DNA of 6,901 bases from an uncultured Cellvibrio sp. (lineage in GTDB: Bacteria > Pseudomonadota > Gammaproteobacteria > Pseudomonadales > Cellvibrionaceae): positions 1-6,901 of the forward strand of contig CAMLOU010000181.1 of NCBI GenBank assembly GCA_946481735.1, written 5' to 3'. Position 1 is the first letter of the stretch. Every line of letters starts with the position of its first letter. Below the pieces are notes generated by a model. It was not told where the DNA came from. It saw only the letters and a program-made list of their open reading frames with translations, and did no database searches. Positions 1 through 5,248 of this stretch are shown here, in pieces. The position numbers were made by a program, and so were the translations under genes.

Positions 1-104
1 GCTGTTTACTTCGTAGTTCGTTTGTCATTAGGGCTTGTGTTTCGAAAACGCATGACAAGTTGTCAGGAAAGCCAATTTGCACAGCGAAGCTGCCCGTAGG
101 GTGA

Positions 105-120
105 GCCACATGGATGTGGC
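105..120. repeat. 6-bp stem-loop at the centre of the palindromic element
   Basis: GCCACA (105-110), a 4-nt loop TGGA (111-114) and TGTGGC (115-120) form a perfect hairpin close to the middle of the 160-bp element. Imperfect pairing continues outward between the TAGGGTGA side and the TCATCCCTGTA side, giving a longer bulged stem. A smaller 13-nt palindrome, TGACAAGTTGTCA, lies at 53-65 near the left terminal repeat. Confidence 0.55.
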
Positions 121-141
121 GAATGCATCATCCCTGTAGCT

Positions 142-167
142 CCCTCAAGTCATCCCTGACTTGAGGG
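142..167. repeat. Perfect 11-bp stem-loop inside the palindromic element
   Basis: Arms CCCTCAAGTCA (142-152) and TGACTTGAGGG (157-167) are perfect reverse complements around a 4-nt loop (153-156). The right arm abuts the right terminal repeat. It is symmetrical and could form in RNA from either strand. No T-run follows in either direction, so it is not a classical intrinsic terminator, but it could protect the 3' end of the kinase mRNA. Confidence 0.75.
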
Positions 168-238
168 TTTCGAAACACAAGCCCTAACGCCAAACTTGCA
201 TTGAGCGAGCGTCATGTCTGACACCAACTTTTTCGTTT

Positions 239-1732
239 TTATTTTCCTGCATCAAGCTCCGCAAACGCCGGGTATTCCTGTAACTCTGCCAACTGACTTT
301 CATAAAAACGCCGTGCTTCATCCGTTTCTGCTGCGCGAATATTGCGTTCCATGATGGCCAATACTTCCTGCGTCATAGACTTCACATCATCATTGGTCGC
401 GTGGATTTGATAGGCGCGGTCGATATTAAATACTGCGCCCTGTAAATCCCCAAACGACAAAGCCGTCTTTCCTTCCTTGATAAACGCATGAAAATTTTCC
501 TGCATTTCTGCTGACAGGTCGCTAAAAGGAATGGCTTCTACTTCGATGCTCTGGATATAAAAATAATTACCCAGGGCTGCAATGCAAATCACGCCTATGG
601 CGGCGGCAATGCGCTTTGGTGCGCGGGTCGCAAAGTGTAATTTGCTGAGGAAGGTATCCGCATCGGCGACGCGCTCGTTGCGTTGAAAGGCGATGGATTT
701 TGCCAGGAGTTTGCTGAGTAGCGGATTTTTCAGTTTCGGCAGCTTCGGGCTGAGGCGTTGCTCCAGGGCATTCTGGGCGTTCTTGCGGCCGAAGGGGTGT
801 TCGCCGCCGAGCAGCTCGCAGGCGATGACACCCAGTGCATAAATATCGTCACTGAAATGTGGACTTTCGTTGCGGACCATTTCGGGGCTGGCGTAGGTAT
901 AGGTGATCGCGCCCAGCTCGCCAGCGTCAAAACTGTCCTGGTAAAGCTGTTCATTGGCGGCGCGGGCGATACCGAAGTCCAGCAACTTTACGGTGCCGGT
1001 TTCGGTGATGAAGACATTGCCGGGTTTTAAATCCGAATGCACGATACCTTTACTGTGCGCATAGGACAGCCCTTGGGCAATCTCGCGGATGATCTTGAGT
1101 TTTTGTTTGATGTCGAGGCTCGGCAGGTATTTGTCCTGTTCCAGCAGATCTTCCAGCGAGCTGCCTTTCAGCTCTTCCATGGTGAGATAAACCAGGTCGC
1201 CGTCCCGGTCAAAGTCGTACACGGTTACGATGTTCGGGTGCGCGAGATCCTGGGTTTTCTTGGCTTCCCGTTGCAGGGTAATCAATGCTTGAGGATGGTT
1301 CTTGAAATTTTCCCCCAGCACTTTAATTGCAATGTAGGGCCGATCATCGCGGGCTTCTTTCTTGCGCAGGTCCAGTGCGCGGAACACCGCGCCCATGCCG
1401 CCGGAGCCGAGGAGTTTATCCAGCACAAAACGGTCTTTAATCGTGTCGCCTTCGCTGACGATATGGCCAGCAGCCGGTGCAGAAACGGCTTCCGGTTTTA
1501 CCTGCGCGCGCGTGGCCTCGGTCACCGGACGTCGGGATTTTTGCAGCACGGTTTTGTCAGGCTGATCCGGTGCGACACTGTTGGGGTTGAGTAAGGTTTC
1601 GTCAGCGGTGCGCGGTTTTACCTGCGTTGCATCGGCAGCGGGGGATTTAAGCCTCGTTTTATCCGCGACGTTGGGTTGCAACGCTGTTTTATCGGCGGTG
1701 CTGGTTTTAAGCCGGGTTTTATCGTCATCCAT
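239..1732 (-). CDS. Membrane-anchored serine/threonine protein kinase with N-terminal Thr repeat array
   Basis: A 497-residue Hanks-type kinase that transfers phosphate from ATP to Ser/Thr of partner proteins. Residues 1-80 form a low-complexity repeat region (separate entry). The kinase domain spans about 101-365: glycine loop GSGGMGAVF (109-117), ATP-anchoring K137 in IAIK, alpha-C glutamate E156, catalytic loop HSDLKPGN (D234, N239), DFG (252-254) and ASPE (281-284). The Arg of the usual HRD is Ser, so this is a non-RD kinase. One hydrophobic span at about 375-393 fits a membrane anchor, leaving about 100 residues, predicted periplasmic, with a TPR-like stretch near 420-466. There are no PASTA repeats. 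The start follows a weak GAGA-type ribosome site and places the first repeat at the N-terminus. It lies 32 bp after the carboxypeptidase stop and is probably co-transcribed with it. No PP2C phosphatase or FHA partner is in view. Kinase identity is secure; targets are unknown. Confidence 0.93.
   Translation of the reverse strand: MDDDKTRLKTSTADKTALQPNVADKTRLKSPAADATQVKPRTADETLLNPNSVAPDQPDKTVLQKSRRPVTEATRAQVKPEAVSAPAAGHIVSEGDTIKDRFVLDKLLGSGGMGAVFRALDLRKKEARDDRPYIAIKVLGENFKNHPQALITLQREAKKTQDLAHPNIVTVYDFDRDGDLVYLTMEELKGSSLEDLLEQDKYLPSLDIKQKLKIIREIAQGLSYAHSKGIVHSDLKPGNVFITETGTVKLLDFGIARAANEQLYQDSFDAGELGAITYTYASPEMVRNESPHFSDDIYALGVIACELLGGEHPFGRKNAQNALEQRLSPKLPKLKNPLLSKLLAKSIAFQRNERVADADTFLSKLHFATRAPKRIAAAIGVICIAALGNYFYIQSIEVEAIPFSDLSAEMQENFHAFIKEGKTALSFGDLQGAVFNIDRAYQIHATNDDVKSMTQEVLAIMERNIRAAETDEARRFYESQLAELQEYPAFAELDAGK
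1583..1729 (-). repeat. Five decapeptide (30-nt) tandem repeats at the kinase N-terminus
   Basis: Within residues 2-50 of the kinase, threonines T6, T16, T26, T36 and T46 are spaced exactly ten residues apart, each in the core D-[K/A/E]-T-x-[L/V], usually followed by a polar residue and Pro: DKTRLK, DKTALQP, DKTRLKSP, DATQVKP, DETLLNP. A degenerate sixth copy (DKTVLQ, T61) and perhaps a seventh (EATRAQVKP, T74) follow with different spacing. At the DNA level this is a diverged 30-nt tandem repeat. The spacing is seen directly. A role as autophosphorylation sites or as docking sites for an FHA domain is inference, based on the loosely similar acidic-x-T-x-V motif phosphorylated in GarA/OdhI. 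Confidence 0.8.
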
Positions 1733-1764
1733 TTTAGGTTCTCGTTGTTGTCGTTATGAGGTCT

Positions 1765-3249
1765 TCAGCAGTAACGTTGCTGCAAATGCTTGCGAAAGTA
1801 GTTGGGATTCAGCGGCTCACCGGTGGCCGAGGCAATCAGGTCTTCGGTGCTCAGGATGCTGGCTTTTTGCCAGATATTGTCGTGCAACCAGGTAAATAAT
1901 TCTGTGAGTTCACCGCGTGCAATCTTGCCGCGCAGGTCGGTGATGGTGCGCTCAGCTGCCGCAAATTCCTGGGCGGCGTACATGGCGCCCAGGGTGTAAG
2001 ACGGAAAGTACCCGAAGGCGCCGCCGGTCCAGTGGATGTCCTGCATGCAACCATCGCGATAATTGTCCCGGGTGGACAGGCCGAGGTAGGCTTGCATCTT
2101 TTCATCCCATAATGCCGGAATGTCATCCACTTCTATATCGCCTTCAATCAGCGCCCGTTCAATTTCATAACGCAAAATAACATGGGCCGGGTAGGTAACT
2201 TCATCGGCATTTACACGAATGTAACCGCGCTTCATGCGCGTGTTAAACGCGTAGATGTTGTCGACACTGAAGGCTGGGTCCTGCTCTCGTTGCAGGGCTC
2301 TCGCTGCCATGGGGGCGAGCAGTTGGGTAAATTCGCGGCTGCGCGCCAGTTGCATCTCAAAGAATAAACTTTGCGACTCATGAATGCCCATGGAGCGCGC
2401 TTCACCGACGGGTAAACCGACCCAGGCTTTTGGCAGGTTTTGCTCATAGCGCGCGTGGCCGGTCTCGTGGATGACACCCAGCAGCGCCGTCATAAAATCC
2501 TCTTCGTCGTAGCGGGTGGTGATGCGTACATCGGTGGGCACGCCGCCGCAAAAGGGATGGGTGCTGACATCAAGGCGGCCGTGGTTGAAGTCAAAACCGA
2601 GTAGCTTCATGGCTTCCTGCCCGAGCATTTTTTGTTGCTCAATCGGGAAGGGCCCCCGGGGTACTTGCCAGGATCTTGTTGCCTGTTTTTCGTCGACCTG
2701 CTGAATCAATTCGGGCAGCCAGGTTTTCACGTCACCAAATACACCGTCCAGTTGTGCGGTTGTAACACCCGGCTCGTAAATATCCAGTAAGGCATCGTAG
2801 CGACTGAGCCCGGCATGAGCCGCGCGAATACTCGCTTCCTCGCGCGCGAGGCCCACCACCTTCGACAGATTGACTTTGAAGCCTTGCCAATCGTTTGCCG
2901 GACGTTGACTGCGCCACGCATGTTCACAGGTGGACGCCGCCAGCGAAATAGCCTGGACCAGATCGCCGGGCAACAGCGTGGCGTGTTGCCAGCGCCGTTT
3001 CATGGCGTTGAGGCTGGCTTGTTGGCCTGCGTCCAGCGGTTCTGTTTCGGCGGCGGCAAACCACTCCGACAACTGTGGCGCTGTGGTTTGTTCGTGGATC
3101 AACAGAGCCAGCTCCGCCATGGCTTCACCGCGGGCGCTGTTACCGCCCGCCGGCATCATGGCAGCCTGGTCCCAGCCACAGATGGCGCCCAGGTGGCCGA
3201 GTCGGGAAATTTTGAGAAAGTGTTGTTGTAGCCGGTCGTAATGAAGCAT
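1765..3249 (-). CDS. M32-family (Taq-type) zinc metallocarboxypeptidase
   Basis: A 494-residue cytoplasmic carboxypeptidase that removes C-terminal amino acids from peptides, with broad specificity in this family and usually not releasing Pro. The family signatures appear in order: HPF at 231-233 with D240 and R242 of the DxRxT-like stretch, zinc site HETGH at 261-265 (H261, H265, catalytic E262), third zinc ligand in HES (E291), the YIRVNADEVTYPAHVILRYE block from 343, and GYFPSYTLGAM near 413-423. Length is typical (about 490-510). There is no signal peptide. The ATG lies 7 nt after an AAGG that could serve as a weak ribosome site. The gene is probably first in a leftward operon with the kinase, transcribed from the divergent intergenic region. 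All catalytic residues are present, so it should be active. A direct functional link to the kinase is not established. Confidence 0.95.
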   Translation of the reverse strand: MLHYDRLQQHFLKISRLGHLGAICGWDQAAMMPAGGNSARGEAMAELALLIHEQTTAPQLSEWFAAAETEPLDAGQQASLNAMKRRWQHATLLPGDLVQAISLAASTCEHAWRSQRPANDWQGFKVNLSKVVGLAREEASIRAAHAGLSRYDALLDIYEPGVTTAQLDGVFGDVKTWLPELIQQVDEKQATRSWQVPRGPFPIEQQKMLGQEAMKLLGFDFNHGRLDVSTHPFCGGVPTDVRITTRYDEEDFMTALLGVIHETGHARYEQNLPKAWVGLPVGEARSMGIHESQSLFFEMQLARSREFTQLLAPMAARALQREQDPAFSVDNIYAFNTRMKRGYIRVNADEVTYPAHVILRYEIERALIEGDIEVDDIPALWDEKMQAYLGLSTRDNYRDGCMQDIHWTGGAFGYFPSYTLGAMYAAQEFAAAERTITDLRGKIARGELTELFTWLHDNIWQKASILSTEDLIASATGEPLNPNYFRKHLQQRYC

Positions 3250-3271
3250 GGGTTGGCCTTACTGGCGAGGG

Positions 3272-3300
3272 TTGATGTTGTACGATGACGCTGATTCAAT
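3272..3300 (+). promoter_or_regulatory. Candidate sigma70 promoter for the oxidoreductase gene
   Basis: A -35-like TTGATG (3272-3277) is followed after 17 nt by a -10-like TTCAAT (3295-3300), giving a leader of about 60 nt before the ATG at 3368. The -10 match is weak. It lies back to back with the leftward candidate in the 118-bp divergent gap, so the two transcription units could share control. Confidence 0.25.
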
Positions 3301-3310
3301 CGTGAGGCTA

Positions 3311-3339
3311 TTTCTACCCCAGTGGGCCGGGTACGTCCA
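3311..3339 (-). promoter_or_regulatory. Candidate sigma70 promoter for the carboxypeptidase-kinase operon
   Basis: Read leftward, a -35-like TGGACG (3339-3334) is separated by 17 nt from a -10-like TAGAAA (3316-3311). Each matches its consensus at four of six positions. The predicted transcript would start about 55 nt before the carboxypeptidase ATG. This was spotted by eye and is weak, but position and spacing fit. Confidence 0.3.
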
Positions 3340-3367
3340 GCCATCATCTAACGAACAGGAGTGTTTT

Positions 3368-4303
3368 ATGAAAGCTGTCAGGATTCATCATTATGGCAAT
3401 GCCGAGGTATTGCAGTACGAGGACGCACCGGTACCGGAAATCGGCGTCGACGAGGTTTTGGTGCGGGTGGTTGCGGCATCGGTTAATCCGGTGGATTGGA
3501 AAGTCCGCGAGGGTTATCTGCAACAGATGATTCCCTACCCGTTTCCCTTGACTCTGGGCTGGGATGTATCCGGCGTGGTGGCGGCGGTGGGCGATGCGGT
3601 GACCGACTTCAAGCTTGGCGACGCGGTCTATTCGCGCCCGGATATCAAACGCAACGGTACCTATGCAGAGTATGTTGCGATTCGGGCGGCGGAGCTGGCG
3701 CACAAACCCCGGACGATCTCCCATGTGGAAGCTGCATCCTTGCCCTTGGCGGTCATTACGGCCTGGGAAGTGTTATTTACCACGGCTCAATTGCAGGCTG
3801 GCCAGCGCGTGCTGATTCATGCCGGCTCCGGCGGGGTGGGCAGTCTCGCGATCCAATTGGCAAAATCCTGCGGCGCCTATGTGATAACGACGACCTCGGA
3901 AAAAAACCGCGGTTTCGTCGAGTCACTGGGGGCCGATGAGGTTATCGATTACCAGACGCAAGCCTTTCATGAAGTGGTGAGCGATGTTGATCTGGTGTTC
4001 GATACCCTCGGTGGTGAGGTGCAGGAATTATCCTGGGGCGTTTTAAAACCCGAGGGCATACTGGTATCGATCATCACGCCGCCGGCGCAAGAACGTGCGG
4101 CGTCCCTGGGTGTGCGTTGTGCGTTTGTGTTTATCGAACCTAATGCCGTTATTCTCCAACACGTGGCGGGTCTGGTTGACGATGGCATTATCCGGCCGAT
4201 TGTCGGCGCAGAATTTGCGTTGCAGGACATTGCCAAAGCCCATGCGCTAAGCGAGTCAGGTCGCGCGCGGGGCAAGATTGTTGTGTACGTTGGCCAACCC
4301 TAA
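3368..4303 (+). CDS. Zinc-independent NADP-dependent MDR oxidoreductase (quinone oxidoreductase-like)
   Basis: A 311-residue medium-chain dehydrogenase/reductase that likely uses NAD(P)H to reduce a quinone or an activated alkene; the substrate cannot be read from sequence. The GroES-like N-terminal domain covers about 1-125, with the quinone-reductase-type NPVD at 40-43 and GWDVSGVV at 64-71. The Rossmann domain carries the nucleotide-binding AGSGGVG (152-158), then TTSEKN and LGADEVIDY (187-195), common to this family. The cysteine/histidine zinc ligands of alcohol dehydrogenases are missing, as usual for this subgroup. The ATG at 3368 is preceded by AGGAG (3357-3361) at 6 nt and begins the canonical MKAVRIHHYG. 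An in-frame ATG at 3248 would add 40 residues unlike the family and overlap the divergent gene, so I rejected it. The gene appears monocistronic, with its own terminator downstream. Confidence 0.93.
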   Translation: MKAVRIHHYGNAEVLQYEDAPVPEIGVDEVLVRVVAASVNPVDWKVREGYLQQMIPYPFPLTLGWDVSGVVAAVGDAVTDFKLGDAVYSRPDIKRNGTYAEYVAIRAAELAHKPRTISHVEAASLPLAVITAWEVLFTTAQLQAGQRVLIHAGSGGVGSLAIQLAKSCGAYVITTTSEKNRGFVESLGADEVIDYQTQAFHEVVSDVDLVFDTLGGEVQELSWGVLKPEGILVSIITPPAQERAASLGVRCAFVFIEPNAVILQHVAGLVDDGIIRPIVGAEFALQDIAKAHALSESGRARGKIVVYVGQP

Positions 4304-4311
4304 TCACTAAG

Positions 4312-4343
4312 CAGCGAGGTGCTATCTTGCCTCGCTGGTTTTT
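4312..4343 (+). terminator. Rho-independent terminator after the oxidoreductase gene
   Basis: CAGCGAGG (4312-4319) and CCTCGCTG (4330-4337) form a perfect 8-bp GC-rich stem with a 10-nt loop, followed by G and five T (4339-4343). It begins 8 nt past the TAA. The T-run on the + side shows that it ends the rightward transcript and separates the oxidoreductase from the next operon. Confidence 0.9.
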
Positions 4344-4424
4344 CATTCCCTGCGCTACCGCTACTATTCCTCCGCTTTCCTCCGGCATTTATGGATTTGC
4401 GCGTCTGTCTCCTAGCTACCGGAA

Positions 4425-4471
4425 GAATAATTTATTCCCTCCCCCGCGAATTTTGCTGCGCGAACCGGTTC
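4425..4471. promoter_or_regulatory. Two small palindromes upstream of the Host_attach gene, possible operators
   Basis: The gap from 4344 to 4538 holds no credible gene. It contains GAATAA-T-TTATTC (4425-4437), a 13-nt AT-rich palindrome, and GAACCGGTTC (4462-4471), a perfect 10-bp palindrome, about 75-125 bp before the start codon. That is where a promoter and operator would be expected, since a terminator precedes the gap. I could not find a convincing -35/-10 pair. Chance occurrence of either palindrome is possible. Confidence 0.25.
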
Positions 4472-4538
4472 AAAGAACATGCGACCTCGATAAGCTCAAT
4501 AGTGAGACTTGCCGACGGTTAGTCATTCACCAATCAAA

Positions 4539-4545
4539 AAGGAGG
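4539..4545 (+). promoter_or_regulatory. Strong Shine-Dalgarno site of the Host_attach gene
   Basis: AAGGAGG is a near-perfect anti-16S match. It is followed by two adjacent in-frame ATGs, at 4548 (2 nt away) and 4551 (5 nt away). Spacing favours 4551 and argues against the in-frame ATG at 4509, which lies upstream of this site. Confidence 0.85.
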
Positions 4546-4550
4546 CGATG

Positions 4551-5000
4551 ATGAATACCGATATCTGGATTCTGTCTGCTGATATGCATAAAGCACGTTT
4601 GTTCAGTGCGCATACGCCTTACAGCAAAAAAATTGTTGAAATAAAAACCTTCTTACAACCGGACACTGTGTTGCCGGAACACGATCTGGTCAGCGATGGG
4701 TTGGGTCGTTACAACCAGGCCGGCGATCAACATCACCCCAAGCTGCCGCGCACCTCGCCGAAAGAAAAACGTGTCCATGAGTTTGCCCGGCAAATCGGTG
4801 ACTACCTGGCGACAGAGCACAATAAAGGCCATTTCGCCAAGTTGGGTATTGTGGCGGAACCGCAGATGTTAGGTGAGTTGCGTGCACAACTGGACAAGAG
4901 CCTGAAGCACGATATCTGTTTTGAAATTGATAAAGATGTTACCAACCTGGATGAAGATGAATTACGCAAGTGCCTGCCCGATAACCTGACGCAACACTGA
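4551..5000 (+). CDS. Host_attach / baeRF-family protein
   Basis: A 149-residue cytoplasmic protein recognised as the 'protein required for attachment to host cells' family. Typical features are the opening IWILSADMHKARLFSA (about 5-20), the LVSDGLGRYNQ turn (46-56), the basic TSPKEKRVHEFARQIGDYL helix (68-86), the GHFAKLGIVAEPQMLGELR core (93-111), and the closing DVTNLDEDELRKCLP (119-133). Length matches the family. The name comes from an Agrobacterium attachment locus. The fold is related to the bacterial relatives of archaeal/eukaryotic release factor 1 (baeRF), so a ribosome- or RNA-linked role, perhaps under stress, is an alternative; the biochemical activity is not established. An ATG at 4548 is equally in frame (one extra Met), but spacing from the Shine-Dalgarno favours 4551. 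It is followed after 32 nt by the proline-rich gene, probably in one operon. Confidence 0.85.
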   Translation: MNTDIWILSADMHKARLFSAHTPYSKKIVEIKTFLQPDTVLPEHDLVSDGLGRYNQAGDQHHPKLPRTSPKEKRVHEFARQIGDYLATEHNKGHFAKLGIVAEPQMLGELRAQLDKSLKHDICFEIDKDVTNLDEDELRKCLPDNLTQH

Positions 5001-5032
5001 GCCCGTTACGATAAATCACCTGACAGGATGAC

Positions 5033-5248
5033 ATGATGCAGAACCCGGAAGAAAAGCCTGATAACACCCCTGATCCCTTTAAGCCGGAACATCCCGATTG
5101 GCCTCCGGAAAAATTACCGCCGGATGCACCCACGGAGGAGCCCCCCGGCGAACCGGCAGAAGTGCCGCCCATCGATCCGCCGCAGGAGTTACCGCCGGTG
5201 TCACCACCGCCGGGCGTACCGGGTGGGCAACCTAAAGAGATTCCTTAG
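5033..5248 (+). CDS. Proline-rich acidic small protein, function unknown
   Basis: A 71-residue protein that I do not recognise. Twenty-six residues (37%) are Pro, mostly in PP pairs spaced by two to four residues, with one PPPG at 58-61; 15 are Asp/Glu and 4 Lys, so it is strongly acidic and surely unfolded or polyproline-helical. No signal peptide, membrane span or Cys is present. An AGGA at 5025-5028 lies 4 nt before the ATG at 5033 and 7 nt before a second adjacent ATG at 5036, so the true start may be one codon later. It follows the Host_attach gene by 32 nt, which suggests co-expression. The many PP motifs imply dependence on elongation factor P for translation. Its last 17 bp overlap the end of the oppositely transcribed histidine kinase gene. 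The ribosome site and operon context support a real gene, but no homology is known to me. Confidence 0.6.
   Translation: MMQNPEEKPDNTPDPFKPEHPDWPPEKLPPDAPTEEPPGEPAEVPPIDPPQELPPVSPPPGVPGGQPKEIP

Larger units (their letters stand above)
28..187. mobile_element. MITE-like palindromic element with 20-bp terminal inverted repeats
   Basis: The 20-mer TTAGGGCTTGTGTTTCGAAA at 28-47 recurs as its exact reverse complement at 168-187, bounding a 160-bp segment without a credible ORF. If the TA dinucleotides at 29-30 and 185-186 are a target duplication, the element proper is 31-184 (154 bp) with 17-bp inverted repeats beginning GGGCTTG. TA duplication is known for IS630/Tc1-mariner-type transposases, so a non-autonomous MITE of that type is a reasonable inference; no transposase lies in the window to confirm it. 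The interior is full of smaller hairpins (53-65, 105-120, 142-167), so the transcribed RNA could fold into a multi-armed structure. It sits 51 bp past the stop codon of the leftward kinase gene and could also act as an mRNA 3' structure. Alternatives are an extragenic repeat of the REP/ERIC kind or a structured RNA. Confidence 0.6.

Noticed and set aside
142..167. Intrinsic terminator for the kinase gene
   Set aside because: The stem is strong but no T-run follows the hairpin on either strand.
28..187. CRISPR array or attachment site
   Set aside because: The repeats are inverted, only two copies exist, and there are no spacers, cas genes or integrase.
1037..1594. 185-residue open frame on the + strand opposite the kinase
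   Set aside because: It lies entirely antisense to a clear kinase domain, has no ribosome site that I can see and resembles no family; it is a codon-bias shadow.
3248..3367. N-terminal extension of the oxidoreductase from the ATG at 3248
   Set aside because: It would overlap the divergent carboxypeptidase start, has no Shine-Dalgarno and adds residues unlike the family; the ATG at 3368 has AGGAG at good spacing and starts at the family N-terminus.
4327..4551. 74-residue open frame in the gap before the Host_attach gene
   Set aside because: It begins inside the terminator hairpin, has no ribosome site and shows no family resemblance.
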